This document shows, one piece after another, positions 44,521 to 57,000 of a DNA stretch of 64,000 nt (the first letter of the stretch is position 1; each line of letters opens with the position of its first letter). The position numbers and the translations under genes are program-made. The notes under the pieces were generated by a model. That model saw only the letters and a list, made by a program, of their open reading frames with translations, did no database searches and had not been told where the DNA came from. Origin of the DNA: Ooceraea biroi (Eukaryota; Arthropoda; Insecta; Hymenoptera; Formicidae); assembly GCF_003672135.1 (NCBI RefSeq), contig NC_039514.1, positions 15,506,057 to 15,570,056 of the forward strand. The letters are read 5' to 3'.

Positions 44521-46812
44521 TTACGGCCATTTTAAGTTGATACCGGTAACGTCCAACGCAATGATATCTACTTCAGTGTTTAAAAAGTTGCGCAAACTCG
44601 GCTTGGTCCTGCCAAAGTCACCGTGCACGAACTCCTTCACGTATGTGCCCGCTTGCGTCTTGACATCGAGAACAAAAAACGTATCTGCGCTTTCGGCAGC
44701 GGTGTGCAGCAGTTCCTCCAGCTCGTGTCGCTTCGCCCAACGCGCGCGCATCTCGTAAACTACGCGCGTTCGCGGACTCAGTGGTCGCCTGTGAAGCACT
44801 CTCACCGGTGTCCTCTGCACGATTTTAACGTCTTTTAATTTGTTCAGATTTTCCAGTCGCGGCAAACTGTCGCTGCTCACGCCTCGACAGACGCATAGCG
44901 CCCGGTAAAACTTTGTTTTAACATTCTCGCCTTCCTTGAGCTTTTTCAAGTCGAACCTGGAAATATGCGTGCGCATTTAGTACATGTTCGATTAGTACAA
45001 TTTCTTTATTCGATCGCAATATTTTAAAGATCTGATAAATTATTAGTCTGGCAACGTACTTCGAGAGAATCTTCAAGCCTGACGTTATTTTGACCTGTTT
45101 AGTCGATTGATTGATTGTAGTAGCTAGACACGTCAGAAGTTCGCCCGTGATGTTCGTCATGCGAGGATTCAACAGCTCGGCCGCGAACGGTCGGCCGTCA
45201 TACACGTTCCTGACATCGACGTCTTCCCTTCCCGACGATAAAAATTTTATAGCTGTGCAAACATAAACAGCGTAGCATTATTGAAAATGCAAAAACGACA
45301 ACGTGAGTAAGCATAGTCGGAACGCACATTCTGCCTTTACTGCCTCCGCGATAGGATTACACAGCAGATCCTGCACCGACGTCTCCACTTTCTTCTCACC
45401 GTTCACGAACCACGGTGTCTGACTGAGTTCTCTCGAGAGTTTGTTGTAGCGTCCTGAAATTCTAAAGTTGTACAAGAGATTTCTTGTCGCGTTCCGGCGC
45501 TCATGAATAATAATCGCGTCGCTTTAGTCGCGTCTCGATACCTCCTATGAAAATACTGCTGTGAGAACACAGAACAGTGTCCACGCGAACGAACGTTCTC
45601 GATGCGATTTGCGAAAGCGCGAAACGTTGCCTGAGTTGCTCGTCCGTCATCTCGCTCAGCAGAGTCTCGATATTCTTCCTGCTGAACTTATTATCATTGT
45701 GCTTGCTCCTCCTCTGTTTATTACTGCATCCTTTGTGCTTGTCCATTCTAGAAGTGGAAGCAAGAGATCAGTGGAACTTTCTTCGGATGCGCTTATAACA
45801 GGAACGCAATTTTCCCTCACCTAAATATTCTTTTTAAATATTGTTATTACCCGGTTTCGTTTCTCTCAAATGACTTAAATTTTTTTTAATGCTTACAGTT
45901 CGTTAAATATCGTCTTATCGTCGTCGTGCTCTAAGAAGACTTCAACGAGAAAAGGTGATGGCATCGATAGATCCGCACGCTTTCTTATAGCTTGCTCAAG
46001 TTTTGGGATCGTAAACAACTTCCAGACATCTTTGACATTTTGTAGCTTTGTTCTAAGAACACTTACGATAGATTCGTCAATATTCGTCTCTTTGGACATA
46101 TAAGCGTACAATATGTGTTCTCTGAGCCTTATCGATACAGGAATAGTTAGTGCACACGTGAAAGTTCCACAGTCGTAATCGTTTTGCTCTACCTTGTCCG
46201 CAATCTGTAATACATAACAAGAATGTAATTAAGTGATTTATGAAAAAGTGATAGCAAATAAAATGTGCACGGGGATTTATATCCATTGCTAATATTTGAC
46301 ATACTTTTGCGATTACAGTTTCCTGTATCTTATCTTGAAGGATTCCCAAGCACACAACACAAGGCGTTTCTTGTTCAGAAGAAATATTATCTGATACATC
46401 CGTGTGATCTGCCTATAATAAATACAGAGAAGCATGAACCTTTCTCTCAATTAATTAAAAATAATCTAATAAAAAATTAATACAGTTTAGCTGATATGTT
46501 GGTTGATATTAATGTTATTACATAATTTACACATAAATTGCAAAACATTTTTACTCCAAATTACATAAATTAAAGTAATTATGATATTACAAACTTGCTC
46601 ATTATTATAAAAATTTATGTTAATATTACTTTTACTTTTTTTTCTATATTAATAAGACTTACACGTGCTGCAAATTCGGAAAAATTGCATTGTGTTGTAC
46701 GGCATCCCATAAAGCGCAAACGGCATCTCAAACAACAGCCATGCGATTTCAAAAAACGGAGAACCGTCTCCTCTTCCTTCGTAGAAATAATATTCATCTT
46801 TACATCAAACAC
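44521..46812 (-). CDS. PUS10: tRNA pseudouridine synthase Pus10
   Basis: This enzyme makes pseudouridine at positions 54/55 of tRNA (family knowledge). Seven exons join in phase: 46663-46812, 46305-46412, 45897-46204, 45542-45747, 45328-45453, 45060-45252 and 44521-44956, giving 508 residues. The N terminus has two CxxC pairs (CCLRC and CVVC) for zinc. The catalytic region has GRYNKLSRELSQTPW, then SSGREDVDVR with the catalytic Asp, and the C terminus has TPVRVLHRRPLSPR and KTQAGTYVKEFVHGDFGRTK. Two Met codons are possible, at 46812 and 46797; the outer one was taken. The stop codon lies 109 bases from the convergent Aurora stop, so the 3' UTRs probably overlap. Confidence 0.94.
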
Positions 46813-47547
46813 TCAAGTCACGATCAATGTTATGAGTTGAAACGCTCGAAACGCTTCCTCAGACATATAACCTGCAAAAATGCTTCATGATCAAACCGCA
46901 TAACCTAAAAATGTCATTCGTCGCGTCTCAAGAATAATGGCTGTAGCTATTAGCACTACAAATGCATCAAAACACTTCTATCCAAAAACTACCCTTCTTT
47001 TTGAAAACAGAAAAAGGATTGCTGCGCACAATATACTGTATAGCGATATAATTCCTAGCATCACTGAAGCAGTTTTTTTTTATAAAACAGCGAGTAAAGT
47101 CAATTGTAGCAGATACCCATGTACAACCTTTTAGCGGAACCAATAACGCCTCCACTGATCATCAAAAATTTATGCATCGATACTCCAAGAGTTTCTAGAT
47201 CCCATTCGCAGTCACACTTGGAGTTACATTTTTATATAGTTTATTATATACTTAGAACAGTTACATATGTTCAGACTATTTCAAAAAAGAAAACGTGGAA
47301 CTGTGTATTCTATTACATAATTACGTTTTATTACTATTATGACTATATTTACATTCATTTGGCATCCTTTTTGCTAAAACCTTCTTTTAAAACTATTTAT
47401 CTTTTTTTTAAACTATCTGAATCTGATGGAAAACGTAACAAAATTGATGGTATAAACAACTGCGTAAGTGAAAGTTGGAAGACTCACTTAGCGAAAATTG
47501 AAGATCGAGTATACATTGAACGTATTCAGCGTGTGTTGAAGCACATA
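46813..47547. other. Intergenic between Pus10 and the FBXO7-like gene
   Basis: No additional gene was recognised. The left part must carry the Pus10 promoter and the right part the 3' UTR of the FBXO7-like gene, which reads toward it. Confidence 0.4.
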
Positions 47548-48329
47548 TCAGTTTTGACATTCTAACAGACGTCGCATATTTGCAATCTTGTTGTGTAATT
47601 CCCTTGGCAGACATTGAAAGCTAGGACCTGTTCTACCCGAGGTTAACAATATATCCGTTCGTAATGGCGTAACCATAGTGTCCTTAAAACTGACAAATCA
47701 ATTTCATAAATCACATCAAATATTTTTTTTAAACGGCATAACGAATTAATATTTTTCATACTTGTGTGATATTTCCTTGAGATTCATATATCGCATATAA
47801 ACATTATGCGTGTATGGGTTCACATACTTGAAAGAGTGTACAGCCATACTGTAAACGACTTTGGGCTCTATGTATGCAAACGCATTAAATATTAATACAT
47901 CACCATAAGGTATTGCGATTAATTTCGATTGGATATGATCCAAATCATCTAATACAAGGTCTATCTCGTACACTCCTGTCTCCCGTTGCTTCCAACTTGA
48001 AGGAATATGGACCAACCTTTTATTTTGCTGCCTGTAAATAACCGACGTAAATTAACAAAGTTGTTAAATAGCAACATTTACGCAAGGTGATTCAAACAAT
48101 TTCATATATATTACTGTTCTGGAATATCAGATTTAGAGGACACACGAAATCCAGATTCCGCTAACAGAACAAGCAGCAAAGCAACAAAATAATCATGATG
48201 AGTAGCTTTTTCGTCCAATTGTTCTAATATCGCTTTCAGTGATAACGCTAGTTCAGAAAACGTACTGTCTTCTGCCAATATCGGCTCAGATATGTCAACC
48301 ACTCTGTTCGGGACGCGTAGCACTTCCAT
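47548..48329 (-). CDS. ntc: FBXO7 / nutcracker-like protein, apparently with a cut-short F-box
   Basis: Three exons join in phase: 48115-48329, 47762-48031 and 47548-47689, giving 208 residues. The pattern matches the middle of FBXO7: a PI31-like N-terminal domain (HHDYFVALLLVLLAESGFR), the block starting IPSSWKQRETGVYEIDLV and continuing IAIPYGDVLIFNAFAYIE, then FKDTMVTPLRTD and the start of an F-box (LPRELHNKIANM). A stop codon follows about 20 residues into the F-box, where about 45 are expected. The ubiquitin-like domain of vertebrate FBXO7 is absent, as in the shorter insect form. In Drosophila, nutcracker partners the proteasome regulator PI31 in sperm individualisation. Family assignment is likely; the C terminus is not settled. 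Confidence 0.72.
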
Positions 48330-48765
48330 TCTTCATGAAATCCGATGACAACTGGGTGACAACATGACAGACTACAGAGTAAAATAATTCGGCGCTCATA
48401 ATTTAGGCATGTCCACTTTTATCTCTATTACCGGACGTCCTGTGCATAGATACAGTGTGAAAAAACTCTAGAGGTAATTCAAATTTCTCATGCTGCATTT
48501 GCAATGATGCTCCAAACGCTTGAAAATATTTTTCTTTCCTCTTTTCTGTTTGAAAGACGAAAAAGGATAGAGTATTCCGAAGCATTCGAAACGCTAACTG
48601 GATTGCAATTTCACTCCGTTTTAAACTGCCAACTGTCAACTTCATTCTCTGCTATAGCGATGATATACGGACGCTATATTTTCTATTTCTTTTACTATGA
48701 TTTTCCTCTCTTCTTTCCTTTTTCTTCAATACCTGAATATGCATATATGCGTACATAAGCTTATC
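48330..48765. other. Upstream region of the FBXO7-like gene
   Basis: No supported gene. An 80-codon minus-strand frame at 48403-48645 has no recognisable motifs. The FBXO7-like promoter is expected here. Confidence 0.35.
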
Positions 48766-49731
48766 CTGGTCTGTTCTTTATAGCTGCACCACTGATGGCG
48801 CAATAAGTTGGAGCGAGGAAAAATACAGGGTGTCCCGGGTTTTAACCGACAAACTGCGGGAGCATATTCTACTAGTGGAAATAAGAAAAAATTCTTATAT
48901 CGAGTTTGCTTAGAAATGCTTTATTACAAAGTTATGAACCAATATTGAAAAGAAATATCAGATAAGTAACAACGGAACATGGTGTAGAATTTGGAAGGTC
49001 GAAGACGTTTATGTTACGTGTATTCACATGTATTCGTGTTCACTATGTTGAAACGATTCAGTATGATTGTTACTTTCACAACAGTAGCCGTTAGATTTCA
49101 ATCGTCGTGTCAACTAGCAATTACTATCAGAATGCCAAAAGTGTTTTCAAATGAGGAATGCACCGATATTCATTTCGTGTACGGATTCTGTGACGGAAGT
49201 GCACGAGCTGCCGTACGAGACTATCGACGTAGATTTCCTAACAGGAGAGTACCAGATAGATTTAAAGCAACGAATTACTAATTCAGTTACTGAGATGCAA
49301 CAAAATTTTCAGGAATGTCGTACCGTAACAAATTCTGTACTACGTCGATGTCTAGCTTGTATCGATGTGCAAGGACAACATTTTGAAACGCGTCACTAAA
49401 TCATTGCGTAGATAATTTTTATTTTTGTGAAAAAATCCGTTGTTACTTATCTGATATTTCTTTTCAATATTGGTTCATAACTTTGTAATAAAGCATTTCT
49501 AAGCAAACTCGATATAAGAATTTTTTCTTATTTCCACTAGTAGAATATTCTCCCGCAGTTTGTCGGTTAAAACCCGGGACACCCTGTACACTTGTCTCAC
49601 GTGAGGTTTGTTCTTTCTCGCTGCACTTCTTCTAGTGCATAATAAGTTAGAGTGAAACAAATATACTTTTTCTTTCACTCTACCTTATTGCACCAGTCCA
49701 GCAGTGCAGCTATAAAGAACAGACCAGCCGT
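48766..49731. mobile_element. Inverted-repeat element split by a nested 761-bp transposon
   Basis: The outer arms are CTGGTCTGTTCTTTATAGCT (from about 48767) and its complement AGCTATAAAGAACAGACCAG (ending near 49730). The motif GCAATAAGTTGGAG on the left pairs with CTACCTTATTGC on the right. The 761-bp element at 48826-49586 sits inside with its own TA duplication, so it is the later arrival. Confidence 0.65.
48826..49586 (+). mobile_element. 761-bp Tc1/mariner-like deletion derivative, copy 2
   Basis: It has the same ends, length and internal layout as the copy at 33160-33920, including the DUF4817-type HTH frame (about 49132-49281) and the out-of-frame transposase tail ending at 49397-49399. 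TA flanks both ends (48824-48825 and 49587-49588). Only scattered substitutions separate the copies. Confidence 0.88.
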
Positions 49732-50567
49732 GTCGAGTATAAAAAAATGTGACATGGCGCAGCTAAGAGACCTGCCGCGTCCCAAGGAATAGTTAAAATA
49801 AACGTCTGCGAAGGAGGGGGAGGAGGAAGCTCGTAGTATCATACACATTTCGTGACGTTGATCGTGCGAATAGCGATGTGTTCCTTGAATGATAATTAAT
49901 TTTACGATGAACCAACACGTGTTCGAGAAGCAAAGCGTTTCCCGAAACGTCACGGAAAGCGTCTTAACTTAACCTATTTCTACCTTCAGAGGAATCTCAG
50001 GTGAGTTTATTCAATTCGATGTGTAGCGCGTACGTGTCCAGTAATTGTCATCAAGAAGTTATTATCTATTATGCCATAAACTTTTACATCGAAATTCGTC
50101 CCTTTCTTGTACATATTGTCGTGGCGTTATCTTCTCTTGTATATAATTTGCAACGATTATGCAAGACTGAAATGAAATGAGCGACATGTACGACGTGTCA
50201 AATTAAAATACCGTTAAACATAATGTGCTGCATATCTTTCTAAATGTGTACAAAAAAATGTTCGATCATTTCTTTAATTACATTTGTAGCGTGTAATACT
50301 ATAAATTGTGTTTTTAAGGAATATTGATTTTTACTTCATATCTTTTACATATTACATATTTCTTACTGCAAATTTCTCTAACAATTCTTACTGGCAAGTT
50401 TTTTGCTCGAGCTCTAACATATGAAAATTTAGTGTAGAAACAAGTTTTAATTTTGTTATTATATTGTGACAAGAAATCATTCTTTCCAATTAATTACTAG
50501 GATATGTAGCTTTTATTACATTTCTTTTCGACATTAAGTAACAATAATATTATTTTCAGCATTATAC
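49732..50567 (+). promoter_or_regulatory. UBIAD1/heix 5' region with a likely 5' UTR intron
   Basis: A strong donor, CAG|GTGAGT, at 50001 and an acceptor, TTTTCAG, ending at 50559, eight bases before the ATG, indicate a non-coding first exon ending at 50000 and a 559-bp intron. The promoter would lie just upstream, at about 49750-49950. Confidence 0.55.
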
Positions 50568-51581
50568 ATGAAAAATATGATGTCCAACGGTGTTCAGGCT
50601 TCAAATGAACAACTTAATCATAACTCGATGGCAAATAATGTGCACCATTCAACTTCCACATCGTCGTCAGCCTTGAATTCTCCACTTATGAAGCTGTCTT
50701 CGTATTTTTTGGCAGTTCGGCCATGGTCGTTGAGTGCATCGCTCATGCCAACGCTTCTTGGATCGGCGCTCGCGTACCGACTGACAGGCCTAGCAAGTTT
50801 CAATTGGGTATCCCTGGTGCTCACCGTGTTCACAGTGCTTTGTGTACATGGTGCTGGTAACGTAGTCAACACCTATTTTGACTATATCAAGGGTGTTGAT
50901 AGCCGGCAGAAGAGTGACGATAGAATATTAGTGGATCATTTGTTGTCCAAGGATGAATTGGTTTCATTGGGGGCTTTTTTATATGCAGTCGGCTGCTTAG
51001 GATTCGTTCTGTTAACGTTTATCTCACCTGCTAAGATGGAGCATTTGGCTTTCATTTACTTCGGAGGCCTGTCCTCGTCTTTTCTTTACACGGGAGGCAT
51101 AGGGTTGAAATATATTGCTCTAGGCGATGTACTTATATTAGTTATATTCGGTCCAATCTCGGTCCTGTTTGCGTTCATGGCGCAGACTGGTCATATCAAA
51201 TTAGGAATAATATATTATGCAATACCGCTCGCATTAAATACCGAGGCTATCTTGCATAGCAACAACACGAGAGATATGGAGAGCGATAGACGTGCAGGAA
51301 TCGTAACATTAGCGATTCTGATAGGTCATACTGCGTCTCATGTTTTGTATGCTTTTTTACTTTTTACACCTTATATAATTATTGTCGTATTGGCATTAAG
51401 ATATTCCATATTATTTTTATTGCCAGTTATCACTCTGCCGTATGCCTTTAAGATAGAAAAGGAATTTCGCAACCCGTATAAAATTCAAGATGTGCCTAAA
51501 CGAACAGCTAGGTTAAACATGTATCTAAGTATTTTGTACGTTGTTGCTTGCTTGCTTGTGGGCTCGCTTCCTTACCAGTAA
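50568..51581 (+). CDS. heix: UbiA prenyltransferase domain protein 1 (UBIAD1 / heix)
   Basis: This membrane prenyltransferase makes menaquinone-4 in animals (family knowledge). A single coding exon gives 337 residues, the family length. After a Ser-rich N-terminal tail, the core starts at LAVRPWSLSASLMPTLLGSA. The first Asp-rich motif is NVVNTYFDYIKGVD and the second is NNTRDMESDRRAG; both bind Mg-prenyl diphosphate. About eight to nine hydrophobic segments follow the usual UbiA pattern, and the C terminus has the RTARLN block. A second in-frame Met four codons later is also possible. Known relatives sit in ER/Golgi or mitochondrial membranes; location is not visible here. Confidence 0.95.
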   Translation: MKNMMSNGVQASNEQLNHNSMANNVHHSTSTSSSALNSPLMKLSSYFLAVRPWSLSASLMPTLLGSALAYRLTGLASFNWVSLVLTVFTVLCVHGAGNVVNTYFDYIKGVDSRQKSDDRILVDHLLSKDELVSLGAFLYAVGCLGFVLLTFISPAKMEHLAFIYFGGLSSSFLYTGGIGLKYIALGDVLILVIFGPISVLFAFMAQTGHIKLGIIYYAIPLALNTEAILHSNNTRDMESDRRAGIVTLAILIGHTASHVLYAFLLFTPYIIIVVLALRYSILFLLPVITLPYAFKIEKEFRNPYKIQDVPKRTARLNMYLSILYVVACLLVGSLPYQ

Positions 51582-54078
51582 ATCATTATAAAACTGTTAC
51601 ATTAACCACGGATTACTCTATTTGATAATTTACTGATGTTTTGCTCAAGAAAATTTTATCGAGATTTGTAATTACAATAGCAATCGATACATATCTGCTA
51701 TACAGCAGTATGTATGTTCGCAAATTCACCAATTATCAATCATTATTGTCTTTTTCTCCATAAGAGTAATTCAGGGTTGATATACTTAACAAGGTCAGAA
51801 TTCATACATACTGGCAGCTGTTGTTAGCTGAATAAATTTTGTAATTACATTGGAGTTTCTCGACCGTTACGAATAATGTGATTAATTTGGAATTATATAT
51901 TTAGCACAAAGAAAGGACTGTTATCTATTAAAAATGTTTATGTCATACTTGCCTCAAGTACAAATCGATCTCTATGATTTTAAATGTTTGACACGAAATT
52001 AAATATCCGTGAAATGCAGCTCGAATATTATGTTAAATCGCATTATATTATTACACACAACGCAATAATGCAGTAACTAAAGTGTAACACAAAAAAGAAA
52101 AAGTGAGAGAGAAAGAGATATATAAAAATTAAGACTTTAAAATCGGAAAGACAGCAGTGTAGTTTTTTCCTTTCCTCTATTTTCAGTATCATTAATATAA
52201 TATTAAGTTAATGAGTCCTTTATGAGTCTGCTCCAGAACTAAATTATTCAAAACAAAAACAAAATTTGATATCTTGATTTGATTTGATGGAATAAATATA
52301 TGAATATAATTTGCGTATTTTTTATAGTTTTCATAATAAAATACGCAATTGTTTTATTATACTATTATTTAATCTATATTCTATATACAGGGTATCCCAT
52401 GATGAAAAGAGCTACTGGGATCAATGGATGCATTCAAGAATATTTCTGTGAATGATTTATAACTATGCTCAGTGAGTACTTTTCACTTACTGTACGTCTG
52501 ACAGTTGCATAATGGACGAAGTCTCCTGAACACATTCAATTTAGCAGAAAACTTTTCCTAAACATGAATCAAATTCACAATTTACAAGTTTCACAGTTAC
52601 AAACGTTTAAAGCTAAAATTAGTTACAATTTTATTGAAATTCATGTTTATCGTTTTCTATTTAAATTGATTCCACGCTCTTTTAGTATGTACTATTTGTT
52701 ATGAGGTATCCTGTACATTATTTATATGTTTTTTATGTTGCAATCTACGTGCATAACTTGTAAGTTTAACACAGTGACGCTATATAATTATTGGATGCAT
52801 ACAAATACATATGACGTAATATATTTTATACTGATATAACATACTTTATTTTCACGAAAACAATGTTCAACATAACAAGTTTATTATTAAATAAATTATT
52901 AAATAAATTTTTTATTTTTAATGTCGTTCAAGTATTCAAGTATTAGTGACCACTAATGACACTACATGATAGCATAATTCTGTGTAGCCTTTAGGCATAT
53001 TATAAAACAGTTATAATTTAATGTTTATTTATATAAGCGATAAGATATAAAAGATTTTTACGGTTGTGTAATATTTATTTTCTTAGAGAATTCGAATACA
53101 TATAGAAATAAATTGAAAATAGCGGTATTATGTGAGAATATAGTTCTTCTACTTCTACCTGTAAATCGTAACTAAGTTAATTATGTTAAACTATAAAAAA
53201 ACTATGTATCTTCTGCGTACACATAGCAAAATGAAAATTTTGGAAAATAAGAAATTTACTAAATTAATTTAAACACTCGTTTTGATGACTAGAAATTCTC
53301 ACACGGAATCTTTTTATGAGAAAAACAATGTCATGTCATAATCTATGTTATATTCTATATATGTATATATATATATAGTATTAAATTTTTTTGTATTGTA
53401 GCATTAATTGATCTCAATTCATTGATAAATATACATACAATCTAATTAATTAATATGAATGTCATCCTATGTTATATCTCTCTTTGGCGCTGTATATTTG
53501 CACTATTTTATCATATCTATGTGCAATTATGTCGCGATGTGTGCAATGTATATCAAAGAAAGATATAGGGAAAGAAAAAAAGATTCAATGTGACTAATGT
53601 AATTAATAAGTAACTTTTATAATATATTTTATTGTACTAATCATTTCTCAGAATGTTTTTTATTTCTAGAATATTCTCTCTTGCTAGTTTTTCTTTAAAA
53701 ACTTAACTGTGGACGTACAATATCAAAATGACAATATCTTTAGAATTGTAGAGAAATTAAAATTTCCAAAATGTTACAGCTCTATGGATTGCATATTGTA
53801 TAACAATTGCATTAAAAATAATAGACTAATGGCCATAACACTTACGCTCTTACAAAACATAAAACCGAATATAAAATAGTAAAATCTAGTAGTCATTTTT
53901 ATTACCTTCAAACATATTTTAAGTAATATACAATACATACTGAGATATTAGAAATAGAAATAAATATAGAAAGTGATGTTTCATGGTCTATTTCGATATG
54001 TACATGTTAATATGTACATTAATGTATAAGGTACATGTAGCGTATAATCCAAGAAAATATTAAATTATATTGTAGTTT
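51582..54078. other. AT-rich intergenic between UBIAD1 and GANP
   Basis: No gene was found. AATAAA at 51831-51836 is a good poly(A) candidate for UBIAD1. GANP also ends into this region from the right, so the genes are convergent. A TA microsatellite lies at about 53357-53378. Confidence 0.5.
52386..52720. mobile_element. Probable degraded element with CAGGGTATCCC-like ends
   Basis: The sequence begins TACAGGGTATCCCATGATG and ends near GAGGTATCCTGTACA, giving an imperfect inverted pair with TA-like flanks. It resembles the CAGGGTG-ended elements elsewhere in the window but the arms decay quickly. Treat as a relic. Confidence 0.45.
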
Positions 54079-57000
54079 TTATATTTTATCAAGCAATGCA
54101 CTCTTCAGCTTCTCTTCCAATAACGTATTTTCCAATTGTTGCGCTCTCAAGCGATTCTCTATCTTCTGAGATATCGAGTACACTTCTGTGACTTGAATCC
54201 TGGTGTCCTCGCAAAATTCTGCCAACGAGCCGAACTCCTCGTCTAATATGCTGTCGTCCAAATCATTCTCCGACGTGTCGAATTTTTTCTTCTTCCTTCT
54301 TGGCTCATTTGACGTGTCACTCGTATCTAATTCGCGGGCCGTGAATTCTGTCAGTATGTTGGATTTAAACCACCACGGTAGCGTCCGGAAATGCTTGACA
54401 TGATTTCTATTGTAAATGACCGTTTGATTTTCGTCCAGCAAGCGTACTTTTTCCTTGAGAATGTGTAGCAGTATATGTACGAAGTTTGATACTTGCAAGC
54501 TACCCGAGGTGAGGAATAAGTTACTCAGTATATCGCAGAATATGGTGTTGCAGTTTGAGTCGGACAGCACCTCTCCGCAATAATTCATAATGTGCCGTCG
54601 CAAGTCTTGTACATCCGTTATTGGCCATGGCGCACTGAAATAAGAAAATGAGCAATGTGAATATATGTATAAAACTCACGTAATGTGTGTGTGTGTGTGT
54701 TGATATAATTAATCGATAACATAGATACTGCTTACTTCCATGGAGGTAACAAAAAACTGTTCATCGTATTTTCTAATCTTGCTCTATATTCGTCTCGTTT
54801 CCACGACTCGTCAAAATATTCGTAACTGCATGGCTTAGAATGATTGCTTTTAACGAATTTCTTCAACTCGGGTGCGAAATTTGTATATAACATGGACTCT
54901 GGATCTAAGATTATGTCTATAAGATGATTTACAGCCTCATTGTGCAAATCGATCACGAAATTCGGATCCGCTAATGCATTTGACAATTGTTTGTTAAACG
55001 TAGAATCACCCAGTATCCTGTAAATTAGTGAATAGTGAATAAAATAGTGAAATACTAGATACATGTATGAAATACTGCTTAAAAATATGTATAAATAACA
55101 ATAAAATGCATATATGTATATATGACTGGATAGGAATCTATGGAAAGTAGAAAAAGCTAATTTTACCTTAACCATAACTCTTCTGATAGACAGATGTCGT
55201 ACACGTTATACAGATAGTCCATCTCCAATGGATTCGATGGCGACTTGTTCATCGTCAACCATAAAACTGCGCTCTGTGTCAAATTCAGGATAACTTTTGC
55301 AGTCAAGTTCTTCTCGTGCATAATCGTATATTCCGATATGTAGCCAGACTCCAGAATGGATTCCAAATTCGAGATAATGCCCTCGTTCTGCTTCTCTAGG
55401 TCGCCATTGCCTAGCGTGATAAAAGCGAGCGGCATAGGCATCAGCTTATGCCTCGACAATACGGTCCTCATCAAGCGTTTGGCGACGGATTTATAATTCT
55501 CCGAGGCATCGGCGATAAACAGGAGCGCGTCGGCGCCAGTTAGATTGTGCTCGCTGATCAAACCCTCGAAGTGCCTTATGCAAAGGTGCAAGGTCTCGTA
55601 GGGATTTGGCTGGTAAACCTTTACAATAGGATCCACAGTGAAATCGACGGGATACAAATACTCGTTCATCACCTTTTTATGGTGCCACAGGAGCGTTTTG
55701 CTGCTCAAGTCCGGCCAAGAGATCACGAGCTTCCAAAACAGATTAGGCAGCGGATTGATGTCCAGTAGTCGTAAATTCTCTCGGATACCAATGTGCGCAA
55801 TAACTTCGATCGGCGCGAGAACCTCCGTACTGATTGTTACATCTTCTGGTGTCTTTCGTCTCCTGCGCATACTTCGTATCACCACTTCCTGCTCCTTGGA
55901 GTACAGCATCTTCGCGCATTCCTCAACAGATTGCTTCTGCACCCAAACCGGCGTGTCCTCCAGCGCTTCTCTTTGCCGCTTCCGTTTCGCTACATATCGT
56001 TTCCAATTGTTAAAGGACTTGAGAATCACACGATTCTTTACTTTTAGTAACATCGCCTCTAATTTTCGTTGATTGTCAACCTCCGCAGTCAATACGTCAT
56101 CGCACATCTCGTAAGTAACGTCCTCGGTTATATCGTGGAGGATTCTGTCGCTTAATGCATTATATGTTTTTATTCTGTCGATGTCCTCCTTCACGACAGC
56201 CGAGCAGAACTCCTGCGTGATTTCTGCGTGTAGACTGTTGTAAATTTCCCCCGATTGCTCGTCGAGTCGTTGCATCTTTTTCGCGTGTTCCAACTTCTCT
56301 AGTCTCACTTTCTCAATCTCCGCTTGTACGTCTTTCTGCGCATTTTGTTCCTTTTTAGCAAAGACAGTCCGTTCCTTCTTAGGGAAGACAATTTCTTCTT
56401 TCTTAGGGAAGACAATTTGTTCCTTTTTAACTTTACTCGCAGCATCCACATTATTTGCCGATTGTTGCGAGGAAACCGATGTGGAAACAACGGGGTTACC
56501 GAATAATACAGTTGAAGAAGACATTGCATTCTTCATGAATATATTTCCTGTTGCAGTACCAGAGAAGATGCTCTTATTTACGGCCGTCGCAAACGGCGTA
56601 GCGGATTCTACGTTACGCAACGTTTCCTGTTGTTTGGTAGAACTGCTTGCAAATGTATTATTACCAAAAGTATTGTTGCTACTAAAACTTTCAGGTTGTT
56701 TTTTGTTATCCATAGTAGTATTTTCCCGATTCATCTTATTGGTCGTCGCATCTCTGTCATCAAACTTTTTGTCGAAGGATTCTTTTACTTGTGCAGTTGA
56801 TTCATACGATTTATTCTCAAATATGTTTGGTACTCTCGTCTCGTGCTCAACTGATATCGGCTCAGACGTCGTTTTAACACCGTCCGAAGTGATCAATCTG
56901 TAATCTGTAACAGTTTTGGACATATTTGATTCATTGCCCGCACTCGCTGGCTGTTTCTTGATCTGAACAGGATTAACAGGACTACCCTCTTTCGTAATTC

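Noticed and set aside
48403..48645. 80-codon minus-strand ORF upstream of the FBXO7-like gene as an extra exon or a ubiquitin-like domain
   Set aside because: No resemblance to a ubiquitin-like domain or other family, and no matching splice sites to the FBXO7-like exon.
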